Source of the DNA: Rhea pennata
Taxonomy: Eukaryota > Chordata > Aves > Rheiformes > Rheidae
Assembly: GCF_028389875.1 (NCBI RefSeq)
Contig: NC_084663.1
Coordinates: 18,490,666-18,554,665 of the forward strand
Reading direction: 5' to 3'
Length of the DNA stretch: 64,000 nucleotides
Shown: in pieces, positions 32,074-45,300 of the stretch
How the letters are laid out: each line of letters opens with the position of its first letter
How positions within the stretch are numbered: the stretch's first letter is position 1
Notes under the pieces: generated by a model
The model's database searches: none
Told to the model about the DNA's origin: nothing
What the model saw: the letters and a program-made list of their open reading frames with translations, nothing else
Position numbers and translations under genes: made by a program

Positions 32074-35000
32074 ATAAATGCAGCGTTAGAAAATTAGCAT
32101 GCATTAATGCACTGATATATTTTTCATTTGATTTTTCAGTTGCAGACAAACGTTTTTGTTTTAAAAGGCGCTACACACAGCTTCATGAGTTTAGTAATGT
32201 GTCCTGAACAAGCTTGATCTGGAGTAGCAGAGTTCTGCACTTATGATGACGGATGTAGCGTTGTTTGAGATTAAAACTTAGGAAAGATAGAAACTGTACT
32301 GCTAAGAATGCTACAGATAGAGATAAAAGCAATCCAAAAGAGAAAGGATAATTCAAAATTGAACTATAATCTACTTTATTGTCTAAATCATCACTGGAGT
32401 ATCAGTTAGATGCTACTTGTTAAAGCTGTGCGTGATGTAGAGTGGCCTGTTGTTACACCACTGTGAGATACTTTTAAACTGCTACTTCTGTCTCCTTTCC
32501 AGCTGTGTCTTCCACCTGATGCTGCAGTGACTGAATAACTGTGTAGCATCAAATCTGGAGTATCATAGTTCAGATATCACTGTAGTATCCAACAGGAAAG
32601 GCGAGGTAACAGTAAAAAGATGTATTCAAACACAGTAATCTTAAAATATTTTGTAGAAACCAGGAACAAACTGTGCGTAGTTAACCTGCTTTTTCCTCTA
32701 AATATCTTGCTTATAATAATATTACAACATTATGACTTGCATCCCCACAAGGAAGTAGAGGAATATTTGACTGTATTTGTGAATGTGATTGGAGAGCTCC
32801 TGTTTTACAGATCATCATTCTTGAATCATATATGTAAAAATATTGTTTTGTATAAACTACAGTCATACAAGGTGTCCTTTGTGTTGTTACAGGCTGCTGT
32901 GTAAGTGAAAATGTCCTTTTGTGAGGCAATTTCTGTAGTTTGCAATTATGATTTCTCTTTTAAAATGACATTTGATAGCGGTGTGATGCATTGCTGGTAC
33001 ATCAGTCGCCGGCAAGCTTTTCTAACCCATCTAGCTATAACTGCATGTACTCCTTTCAAATTCTGCAAGTATCTCAGAAGGTCTCTGTGTACAGATATGT
33101 ACCACAGATCTGCCGGTGAAACAGTAGTTGTCCTTCCCTCCTCAGCTACCAAAGCTTTACTTGTGTTTCAGTTGGATCGCAATCCCAGCTGTCCTGAGCT
33201 GGGTGAAGCTTATGTACAGTTCCGAGCTTTGACAGGATAAATGCACATTCATGGATGGTTGCCTGGCTGAATTTTGCTCTAGCTGGACGAGCGACTACTT
33301 GCAGCAGGCTGGGATGTGTCGTACATCTAAGAAGGCTTTAATACCTGTTCGTTTGCATCTCAGTACGCAGAAGGTGCCTTTGATTTTCATTTGTGCATGA
33401 CGACTGTAATTTGATTTTTGGATAAAAATAGGGAATGTTTTGACTACATAAACAGTATATTAGTTGAGTCTTTAGTTCAAACAAAGAATAAAAGGTTTAT
33501 TTACTACTTTAAGTCCTATATTTTTACTTTTCTATACGGTCAAAAACATCCTTAGTTATATATCCTTAATGTTCAGTGTCATGAAAATTGTATGAACACG
33601 GTTAAAGGCCTTTTTTGCAATATGTAGAACTCATATAGGGTGACTTAAAAGATTGTATTTTTAGCCCCATATTTGTTCTCATATACACAGATATTACAGT
33701 ACCTTATCATTCATCCATGTCAAAAAATTGTTACTTTAGTTCAGATGTCAAGATCAATACAATATTTTATACTATGATGAATTTGTGTTCTGTGGTGTTA
33801 GATAGTTGTACTGTGAATATGAAGGTGAAAACTATTATATAATCCTGACATGCAAGAGGCTAGTATATTCAGATTAAATGTTTATTAACATTTGTCATTA
33901 GTTTTAAGGAACTTTGTATCAAACAAGAGATGATGGAGAATGATTATGCACCTCTCAGCTAGTCAAAAATACTTGGTGTCTGTGAATAATAGTAAATTAT
34001 GAACTTGCATACTGAAACATGTGCCCGCTAAAAGCCAATTCAGTCCTAACTCTATGTAAATGTGTTTCCTTGTTAGTGAAAAGTTGCATAGTCCTAAGCA
34101 CGATAGGTCCTGTCTGTCTTTTGATCAGCTCTGCAACTGTTTCGTTGCTCCTCACCTTCTCTTGCCTTTTCCTCTTGACACCTTTTATTCATCTGATTAT
34201 ATTTGTCAGTTTAAACATCTGAAGTTCAATCATACATCACCGTAGTCAACCGCAATAGATTCTCTCTGTAAGCTGAGTTGGTTGTGTGGGGTGTTTTTGT
34301 TTTGTTTTTTGAGGCTGTTTTAAAACCTCTTTGCTTTCATTACTGGAAATCCTCTGTTTTTTCTTTTTTTTTTCCAGCCTAAATGTATTCATAGCATATA
34401 GCCATTTGTTATTTTGCACTTTCCCTCCTTCCAGTGTTTATTTCTGCTGAACTTATGAATACAGTCGTATTCCAAGTCAGCCTTTGTTTTGCCACATCAA
34501 ACAAAGAAAAGTTCTTTTTCCAGCCCTAATTCGTAATGTGTACTTGCAGTTCTCTTCATTATTTCAGTAGTTCCTTTCTGCACGTACAGTGTCTTGAACA
34601 GGTGTAATCTGAATTCTAACACTGTTTTACAAGGGTGTTGAGCACTAATGTTTATATTTGCCTCCCTCTTTTTAGAAATACATCTCCTGTTCGTATTTGT
34701 TAGGATTGCAGTTGTCCTTTCACAGCCTTTTAACAGCCATAGTGGACAGTTACTCCATCATCAGTTAATCTTTTTAGCCCTTTTTCCTCCTCTGCCATTT
34801 CCAACTAGTAAATTCCCAATTTATAATATCAATTATTTTTAGTTACTGCTTACTTGGCTTTCCACTTTATTGTTGTCATCACACTTCTGTTATTCCAGTC
34901 ATCAAAAATTCATTCTGTTTCTCCTTGTGTTGTATTTTTGAGTTTTCTCTGTACTAACAATGCCTCTGAAATTTGTGTCTTGGAATTACTTTGAGCTTCT

Positions 35001-38000
35001 AATTTAGGTTTACAATAAAGAGAATTCAGTAATGACACCTGCAGTAACATTTTATTTTGCACATAAAAGTGTAGGGCTAAAAAGCAAGGTTTAAGATCTG
35101 ATATAGGTTTAAGTTGGCATTTGGAGGTTAGATTGCTAAATTAAAATTGGTTTCTCTGAAGACTTAATCAGAAGTGATATCAGAATAAATATAAACCTGT
35201 ATGACCAGCTCACTTTTTTCAGAGTCTAGCTTTTAAAATAAGATTCCAGGCCTTCATAATTTTTCCTTCATAATTAAATTAGAAAAATCGTTCTCTTTCT
35301 TTTTCTTTTTTTTATTTTTGTCTGAATAGAACTGAGATTATAGGAGCTGGTTTAGACATGGCAATTCATATTTGAACCAATCACCTCTGATTCTGTATTC
35401 CGTATTGTTTTTTCCTGTTTGTAGGTATAAAACCACTTAAAATATGTCTTGGTTTTCACTTAGATGATTTCAGAAAACTATCAGCAGAAGAATTACTGGG
35501 TTTATTTGATTTGTGGCTCTTGCACAGGGGATATTACTTGATACCTGTTTTTTTGAGAAACAAAATTTGGAATTGATATAGCTTTTACTTTTGCAAACAA
35601 AAATCTAGTGCTTTGAAAATGTGACTGTGTATTTTGCAGTATATAGGAATGTGGACTTTTCAGACTGTTTTTCTATTCATAAATAGTGTTTCTATAAACA
35701 GATGATCAGTTAGGGAAGCCCCTTATGTTGCATAAGACCCTACTGAGTAACGTGGAATTCTTTAAATGTAAATTGAGGCAGAAAAATTTGGGGTTTGGAT
35801 AATGAAAAATCTGTCTTCAATATTTCAAAAGCATTTTTATCAATTTTTATCAACATGAAACTAGATTTCCTAAATACATGTTGTTTCTTTGGGAGGATTA
35901 TCTTACATCGTTCACCTCTTTCATTTGTGAAAGAACATCTCAGCGTCTCTCTCTTTTAGATGGGCTGCAGAAAGTAACGTTTTACTGGCTTTGCAATGGA
36001 AATTTTATACAGTTGTGTGGGGTGAAACTGTCTAGTTTCCATTTTGATATGAGCCACTTGTCTAACTTGACTTCACTGAAAGGTTAGCAGAAGTACATGA
36101 TTCTTGTGGGTGAACCTTGGCTCAGCTTTGAACCACACATGCCTTGAAGTTTGCCAGCATCAAGTGGAGATGTGAGATCTTGAGAAGTATAAACCTGAAG
36201 CTTTCTGCAGAACTTCGGGCTATGAACTCATGTGAACTGCAGTATGCAAAGAAGAACACACTTCCCTGTGAGCCCTTTTCCATCTCTGCTTCTCTTGTGC
36301 AGCGTGTCCTTTATCCCATGGGCTGATTGATCTCAGAGCTGTGTCCCGGTCCCGTGTGTCAGAGCGAGGGAGGAGGATGTTCACCTTCTACTGGTCCCTT
36401 CGTTGTCTCCGTTGCCCTCAGGAGGGTTTCAAGGGCATGTGCTTTATAAATGGAATCTTCTATCTTCTTTTGAAAGTTGTTAATACACTTTTAAGAGGCA
36501 CAGTCTTACCACACTTACAGCACAGTGCAAACTATAAATTTGATTTATATGGAAGTACATATTTTACTGGAGAAGGCAGTGTACCCTGGCTGCCTATAAT
36601 CTGATTGCAAATTCGTAGGATTTTTTCATACTACAAACAAACTACAATAGGGAGTTTCTGAAAATGAAGAATTTTGGCAGAGTTGTGTGCCCTCCTTTCA
36701 TCAGTAAATACAGCAGTATTTACATTGCTTCACAGTCATTGCTGATTAAGGATTTCAATTTTAGATTGTGATTTTTTTTTTCTATTAAGCATGTTTCACA
36801 AATACCACAGCAAAAGCTGGAGATATTTTTATGCCTTTCAAATAGAGTTTCTTCTGTTGAAACCCTTAAAGGGGAAAAAAAAGAACTGTGGGAGAATAAA
36901 AATCCTGCAAGTGTGGTTTGTATATGCTATGACTTTTTCATTATTTGCTGACTTGAGGTGCTATAACTCTTTCATCCTTGGAACCAAAATTCTCCCTTGC
37001 GCGGCTGCAGCAGCTCTGAGTTCAGCTGACGAGGTTCTGGCTTACGCAAACACGGCTCCCAAGAAAGGGATACATAGGCTAATTCTGGCAGGAGGAGTAG
37101 GAGCTAGCAAAGGAGGCAGTTCTGCACAGGCTGGAGAGCTGTGCAACTCATCTAAATACTCCTCATCCGAGTCCCCTGGCGCAACAGGCTAGGTGAAATT
37201 TCCTCATATGTAAATGTGATTTATCAGTTTTGGCAAGCAAACCTGTGAAATTTGATAAATGCCTACAGAAGACATTTAAAAGGATAGCTAGAAAGCTTTC
37301 TTGGCCTGAAATTCAACAAACTTTGAACTTATCTATATGCTGTTTAATTGATGTCTTTGTGGTGTGACATTAAAATAATACTGTGCTCTAATTCTCTAAG
37401 AAGTAAGGCTGTCTCTAACTACGGCTGAATTACAAGCTGAATAAATTAAAATTTGCAGTGCACAGTATCTTTTTTGGAGCTTTATTAAGTGGCATGATTA
37501 TGCCAAAGTAGAAAAGTATGAAAATAGACGTTCCTGTATAATCATTATTGTGCTGTTATCTTCCTTTTTTTGAACATTTAAGTCCAATTCCACTTAGAGT
37601 TTGCACAATATTGTTCAGTTATTTTACCCACCATAGTTAAAAAAAGCATGCTGCACAGTTTGTATAGTACATCTTGAATTTTTTTCAGACTACAGCAAGC
37701 CTAATAGAGGAAATAAGTCATATATTTCAACATCATTAATTTTCACAATTTACTCAGTCAGTGGAGTAGAGTTTTAAATGCGTTGTAAGCTAATGCTTGT
37801 CTGAAGAAAGTGATGCTGACACAAATGATGCCTGTTTTTAAATAATATATATTAGCAAATACTGCATTTAGATACAAATCTGTTGTTGTTTATTCCATTC
37901 TTTTTGACAGTCATGATCCCTCTACCATTTATCTCCATGGGACTAGGCTTTGGGTAAGTCTGCCCGGAATACAGCTAGCAGAAAGCGGGAGACTGACTGT

Positions 38001-39347
38001 CCTTCGGAGGATGGTCTGCTCAGTTTGGCCGTTGCCTTTTGGCCTGTGGAGGAGCAGAGTGCGGTCATCACCCCGTGCTCTGCCCCGCTCCTGCCCCAGC
38101 GCGGGTGGGCAGGAGGTGGCTCTGCTCCCCTCGCTGCCCTCCCCAAGCTGGAGCCGGCAGCTGGTGCGAAGGGTCGATCACGCTCTCTGCAGCACCTCTG
38201 CTGTCTTGCCTGTCGTTTGTAGTAAAATCAGCAGGTGGGGAAAAAAAAACAAACACATGTAAATCTGCTTTGTTGGTCTAAAATGGGTAGGGTTAGAGAG
38301 TCACCTCCTCTGGTGAATCCCTTTTTATTCGTCAGAAATAAGTAAAAACTGATTCCCTGCTAGTGACCTGAAGTTATCCTTTTTTGTTCAGGCTCGATGA
38401 ACCTGAGTATCCAGGATTTTCCGTGTAAGGAATGAGGACCTTGATTATTTGTCTAGACCACAGAGGTCCACTTCCCGTGGTCTCTGTGCGCCTCCTGACA
38501 GCAGCTAAGACGTAAGCAAAGAAATGATCAGTTGCCTGGAAAAGCTGAAAGAATCACTGGCAACTCAGGTACTTCATACTACGTGGAAAGGATAGGGGAT
38601 ATCCATATCCATGGGGGAACGTACTACATGGGGAAGGACCCTTTTGTAGAGAGATCTGCAATTGAACACTCTGAGAACGCTACCTATGACTTTATTTCCA
38701 GGAACAAAAAGGCTTTTTGTTATCAATTTTGCTATTTTTATGATTATTTTTGGGAAGTTTGAACTAGTAGTCTGGTTATTGCAGTTTTAGGAAGACACTA
38801 GCCCTCACATCTGTTTTTAAGAGTCCAACTGTGCACACACTGACTTGGTGATTCATATGCTGACCTTAATTGGTGTTACAGTACCCCTTGACAGTGTGCA
38901 AGCTGTGAACATGCACATGAAGTATAACAGGATCCATGCTTGTCTGCTTGTCATGAAGATACAAAGCTTGTCAGCCTTCTTACAGTTACCTTTGCTTGTC
39001 AGGTACTGCAAACAAGGGTCTTCAGTGTCATGAAGTATAGAAGATACTGTTATCCATCAGCAAGATTTAATTGGTTAGTGTGAGATCTGAATACTAATTG
39101 TACTTAACACAACCTATCGGAGAGACTGAGGCTGAATTTGGCAATGTATTTTTAAACTAGACCTCACAGCCAACTTAACTGTCATTTTGTGTGTATATAT
39201 TGATCTGTTGATTAAATGGGAATAAGATTAAAAGCCATTGGAGTGAAGTATTATCAAAAGTTTTCATCTTCATGTTTTATCAGTGATATTCCATTCAAGA
39301 ACTGTGGGAATTCTGTTGTTTTTAAATTGATTTTTTAAAAAAATGAT
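32074..39347. other. AT-rich non-coding DNA, probably intronic
   Basis: No supported gene. Small open frames (for example 32905-33240 and 36791-37192) have no recognisable domain. 37960-38220 is GC-richer, with several CpGs. A possible microexon at 37911 is listed separately. Confidence 0.45.
37911..37953 (+). other. candidate 43-bp microexon (speculative)
   Basis: A pyrimidine-rich stretch ending TTCTTTTTGACAG lies before the segment, and GTAAGT follows at 37954. Joined in phase 1 to the exon at 12944, it would read through as V-M-I-P-L-P-F-I-S-M-G-L-G-F without a stop. Splice-like signals arise by chance in long introns and I recognise no homology, so confidence is low. Confidence 0.2.
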
Positions 39348-39385
39348 TTCATAGAATCAGTAAGGTTGGAAAGGATTTCCAGTAA
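39348..39385 (-). mobile_element. short CR1 3'-end remnant, minus strand
   Basis: TTCATAGAATCAGTAAGGTT followed by GGAAAGGATTTCCAG is the complement of a CR1 3' terminus (tail plus the GGTTCCTTCCAACC-type block). Only about 38 bases are recognisable. Confidence 0.7.
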
Positions 39386-42300
39386 AGAATGCAGAAAAAA
39401 GTGCTCACTAATTCTGGTTAACCAATAGATTTGCACCTCTTTGATTTTAATGGAAGATGAGATTTACTTTTAAGTAAATGGCTTACTTAGAGAAGAAGGT
39501 TTCTTTTTTAGTTTGAAATTAAGTATTTTCTGAATTGGAATGAAAAAGCACAAAACAATTGGAATATTGTCATTACTGCAGAGCTAAAACATTCCTCTGT
39601 CTAGAAAGAAATATGATAATAGCTGACTATTCTCTTTGTTTGAGTGACCATTGCAGGAAACAGTCTCAAGGGACAATAGGACGAGACAACAGCCACCTTG
39701 CTACACTGCAGTTTGGTGTAGGGACAGCGTCCTGTCCAGGTTCCAGCTCAAAATAGCCAGAATAATGCAGTGAAGTGGTTACCTTCCATGGTTATGCTTC
39801 TGTAGAGGCTACTTATTTGGGTTGTATTTGGGCTGTGCAGCGTTCCTGTGACTATACCTTGGGGGACCCTTGTTTGGAGAGTTATCTTCAGGACTGGACA
39901 CAATCTGAGATCAGAGTCAAAATATGTGATTCAGTAAAAATACTACTTTTAATTTTGTTGTGAGATGGATGACAGTTTGTTACCCAGAAGCAGGGATTTG
40001 GATTTGAGAAGGCTGCACAGTAGGATCTAGCATGCTAATGTTTTTGTTTCATGAAAGAACATTCGTCTACCAACATAGGTTTGCAAGGAGGAAGAGGAGG
40101 AGGTCCTCTCCTTCTTCGATCTTTAGCAAATGTATTGTAATATGCTTACTGCTTTGTCCTCTGATACAGAAATGACTTCACAGATCTTCCCACACTGGAA
40201 GGGTATCCATCCATCCCTTGTTTCCTGCTTCTGTGCTTAGTTGAGCTATATCTGGCACCTAGAGACTATGCTTGTGTTTAATTTTGGTTTACATTGAAGT
40301 TGGAAATACATCTAGAAAAGCCCAGTTAATAAGTATGTATTTCATTTTTGGCCTAGTAATTGTTGAATTCCAAGCTTATGAGAGCTGTCTTTCCCTGACA
40401 TTATTTAATATGAAGATAATTGTTTTACTTTTGTCTGTGGATTGATAGGAACAGTGTTACTGTCACCAAAGGTGGTAGTCTAAAAATAGACAGACGTGTC
40501 ATGCTAAGAGAAAGACATGAGCAAGGGAAGGTGCCTAACTATCATTGCCTACTGAAGGTTTGGATAGCTGAATAAGGAGGACAGAAAGAGCAAAGGAAGC
40601 ATCTCTGTTCAGAGGGGCAGGTGAGACCACACTGCATATTCAATGTTTAAAAAGAAAAAGAGTGTATCTGGTATTTCATCACCATTTCCTACTCCTAATT
40701 GGAATGACACTACAGTTTGTCGAACTGCTTTTGTCAGTCACTGCAACTGCATCATTTTCCTCTCTTCTTTTCTTTCCTGTGTTGTGCAAAAGATCTGAAG
40801 CAAAATTCAACCGTGGGCCCAGAAATGCTTAAACATATGAGTAATTTTATCCCTTGAGTAACTGTTTCTTAAAACTGTTGCAGTTAACCATATTGAGAAA
40901 GGTAACAGTTAGGACCTGATCCTGCAAACATTAAAAAAAAGAATTTAAGGTATGTATGCTCTTAAATGTTGTGAAGAAACAATAAATAAATGAAAAAAAG
41001 TTGAGAGATTATATTTTTGTTAAATAATCTGAGACCTTTTTTGCTGAAGATGCATCTTGCCTGGCTGAGTAAGTGCTATAAAATTTTGTTCTGAGTGATG
41101 TTTCTGCCTGCGTAGACAATTTTTTTTCCATTTATCAGATAGCCAAAACGTTTCTGCTAATTTTTATCCAAAGACTAGCACAAAAGGGATGAAGACTCTC
41201 AGCACTGCTATAGTCCACCTAATTTTCATATTAAATACACTTACATATTTTTTTCAGCAGTTTAATGAAACAAAATGATTGCACCAGTGGTTACTTTGTA
41301 GTTTCAGTGAAGCACATGAAAGGGGAATCAGACAGATTGGTATGGTCTTGTTATTACAAAGAAATACTTTTTCTGGTGGGTGGATTTATAACTATAATTT
41401 ATATATTTTTTATCCATGATTATTTATAATGTTTCAAGAAGTATTCTTGTGTTTGAGGGAATGAGTCTTTCCTAGGTATTAGCAGACTGTTCCACAAGTT
41501 GAAGCCTTATAGGTTATGCACACAATTAAGTGCATGTGGACCCACCACTGGGAAGTTCACAAACCCAGTTTTGTTTGTAGCCCCATGAAAGATAGCTGAG
41601 GGTGGAAAGATGGGGTCCCATCAATTCTGTTTGCATCTAATTGTTAGGTGTTTTGTCTCATTCATGAAGAATGAATAAAATAGAGAAAATAATTACTAAC
41701 TTGGGTAGATTACATACTTTAAATCCTGTGGGGTCGAATCCTGGTGCTGGTTGTACACATTAGCCACACAGTTTGCAGATTTCATGAACCCAGGCTTTTA
41801 TGACTTTTCATTAGTCTTGTAATGGACTCTTCCTGAGACTGTAATAGGTTTACTGACTTAGATGAAGAAGAAAATAGGCAGTGCTAATTTAAATAGAAAC
41901 CTGACTGAGATCAATCCTCAGCTAGGCTGGAGCTCAACTGCCTTTCTCTCATAAACTTGGATTTGTGCTGTCCTGGTGTATGCTCAGATAACTTAGCAGA
42001 GAAGGCTCTGTTTAGCATAGCCTGCTTGCAAGAATGCATTAAGCCAGTGAGTATATTGTGCTTTGTCCTTCCTTCCTTCTGACTCATCTGTTGTTAAAGG
42101 AGAACTTAGATTGGTCTGTGTCTCGGGTTTCCCCTGTGTAAGCAGGGAGAATAATCAAATAGGCTCAGTTAATTAGTATTTGTGAGTTGCTCAGACTTTG
42201 CAGTGATAAGGTCCATAAAAATGCCAAGATCCAAAATAAAAATGATTTACATGAAGGCCACAATCCTTTCTGTCCTTTGTCAACATTTATCCTGTATAGA

Positions 42301-45300
42301 TTATTATGGTTTCATAGGAATATAAGATATTTCTGCAACTTTTCTCTTTGGAAGAATTTAAGGCTCTTTATCATGAATTAGTTAATTTTCACAACATCTT
42401 CTGAGAATGATATATATTTTTTCTGTTCATTTTAACACCTTTAGAGATTAAACCACAATGTATGCATGGAAGTTGTCCATGGGAAGCCTGTACAGAGCTA
42501 ATAATAGAGCATGAGCCTATTACCACTGTACTCCTCTATTTAACAGCACAGTAATATTTTGCTTAGACTTATGTGGAGAGAAATTAATAGTATTAGATTT
42601 ATGCATTGCTAGTAAAGAAAGTTTAAGGAGAACTGTAGCATGTGGAAAGTGTGTGCAGTTAGAGATTTGCCTAGAATTTATTTCTGTGCTTTTTTTGCTT
42701 ACTTATAGTCTAAAAAAAAAAAAAAAAAAAAGCCTAAGAGGCCATAATTCCAGGGCTAGAATTTCATGCTGACATGTTTGTCCATAATGTAGGTTCATAG
42801 GTTCTGTAGAATAGTTCAGATACGTATTTACTAGCAGACAGACGGAAAGTTTTCAGAGATGCGACCAGTCCTACAAGGCTTTGTATATTCCTTTCTCAGG
42901 TGCACTGTCCCATTAAGATTCACCTGTACTCTGTACACCCTTTGAGGCCTCATGCAGTTCTTAGTATGTGTGACTGCTGCTGCAAGTTGGCATCCTCTTG
43001 ACTCTTACAACCTCAGTGTTCACCAAACTGGTATTAGGATGTTAGAAAATGGCAAGAGATAGAGCAGGACTCATGTAAAATGCAGCAGGGAGAACAGGTC
43101 CGCCTGCTATTTGTCTTTGCTGCTAGCTGTCCCATTTATCTCATGGGTCGTCTTGATCTCTCAGAGGCTTGGTACAGAACCGATAAACTTGCGTCACCAG
43201 GCTGGTCCAGGCTCATATGGTCAGCATAACCTATGGGACTGGATATGAGGTGATGACTTCACTGACTGGTAATTTCTAAAAGTGCAAGATAACTTTCATG
43301 GCTGAACGTGATAACTTGCCCTTGACTTGAGAAAGGTTGCATATTTGTTTATCGTTCTCAATCTTAGCCCAGAAGCAGAAAGGTGTTGTATTCTGGCTGT
43401 ACCAAGCTCATGCCAGTCTGTAGCATGGTAGTTCTGCACCAAGAAGTCTGCATGGTTGCGATGGTCATTACAGTATGAGAGCTCATCCTCTACATCATAC
43501 TTCCCACCTTGTTGATATCTCAGACATCATGACAGTCTTCACGAGGACTGTCATGCCCAACTCACTGGAGGCATTGCAGAGACAGTCTTACCAATCTCGT
43601 GTCCGTTCCATGGCCTTACTGATTGCTGAAAGAGGCTTCCAGCTGTCTGAGGTCTGTATATTCCAGAATTCTCCAGGCCCATAAATGGAATAAACATATA
43701 CTGAGGATACATACATAATTTGCCTCTATCTGACAAATCCTAATGAATTACGGCACTCACAAGGACTACAGTTGTACCCTCAACTCTTACGAGGTGCCTA
43801 GTGTAGGAGCCTCTGAATGCTTAAGATTAGCTTTGAAAAGAAACTGTTCAGCCCATCCTGCCCTCAGAAGACGTCTACCCTTTAATTACAATTAGCAAAA
43901 GTGATTTTATTCTAGAGTTTTTCCAAGCAAATGCTTTCGCTCTTTCCCAGTATTGCTGGTTTGACTACTAGGTTATTGACAATATAAAGAGCTTTCTCTG
44001 TTCTAATCTGAATACTTTCCTTGCAGATACAGTGTTATTGCTGCACTTTCATATCCCATAAGCATTGAGCAGGCCGGCCGGCTTGTAAGGGTGTCCTACC
44101 AGCGATAAGAGGAGACACATAAAAGTAACTTGTGGCTTGGGTAGGATGTGGACGTGGAAGTTAGGAAGCTCCCTTTAGTGCTGGTAATCAAGCTCAGCTG
44201 CTTGTGCTGGTTCTGCAAGTGCTGCGGTATTGCCAGCTGCTCGTTGTGTGGGCACTGCTGTTCCTCTAATTGCAGTCTGCCTTGGCATTCTCCATGCAGT
44301 AATGTTTTCTAGGGCTGGTGGAAGTACTCCTAGTCCTTTTCTGTGCTGTTGGGCAGGTTCTGCAAGTTTTGATGGCAGCACATCAGGAGAGGTCTTCCAC
44401 TACAAGAGCAGCACAGTGAGCTCATTCTGGCCCTCCGTCTGAGAAGACTGGCTGTAGGAAACCTGGAACGGGCTGTCATTACTTGCAGTGCTTGCTTGTG
44501 TGCTGCCTGGGGCAGCGGGCTCTGCCATGCTCGCGTGCAGGTTCCTGCTGGATGAATGTGCGTACCTGCGCATACCAAAAGCTGCATTGGCTGCACGTGC
44601 TGTAGCAGAGCGCATATCAGCTGAACCAGCAGTGTTTCCTCCAGGACTTGAGGGCTGCCTCAGGGCTGTGAGAAGTCTGAGGTGAGACTGAGTCTCAGAA
44701 ATGTGCTATCTCCTGCAGCTGCTCTGCGGCTGGGTACCACCCGCGCACGGGGATTTTCTGTCATGGTTATCTTTGAAGATGCTCCTAGAGAGCAGTGTAT
44801 GTGCAGACCACAGAGCTAAGGTTGTATTAGGAGGAAGGCTGAACAAAGAAGTAAAGTAGATATTAATGCATAAGGATGAAGGTAAAGAGGACAAGTGGAA
44901 GATTATGCCTGTGTTTTGAGATTAGTATAAAAAGCTCTGCCAAATCAGGCTTTTATTTCTGTGGCACTTCACAGTTAAATTCATATGTAATTCATGTATA
45001 ACATGGCCTGCTTTACAACTGACTACTTAATATTTTTATGAGGTGGCAGATACTTTCAATTCATGTAACATTTTGATGTGGGTATATAGGATTATATAGG
45101 AGTCACTAACAAATCCATTATTAAATTAGCATATGTTTATCTGGATGTGTGCAACGCCTGTGTTGGCAGATTTTCATGCTTTGATTCTGTCTCAGGAAGT
45201 AGCTTGGTCTCTAGAGCAGTGAGTAAAACCATTTGATGCATAGTATATCTGCTCAGAGACAGCATCTATTCAAGATTTTGTTTGTTGTAGCATTGAGACA

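Noticed and set aside
41731..41745. tRNA B-box-like GGGTCGAATCCTGG
   Set aside because: No A box at the right distance upstream and no cloverleaf could be drawn, so a tRNA or tRNA-derived SINE is not supported.
43000..44700. GC-richer region with several 60-90 codon frames
   Set aside because: No recognisable protein or repeat, and no consistent frame or strand; left as unassigned DNA.
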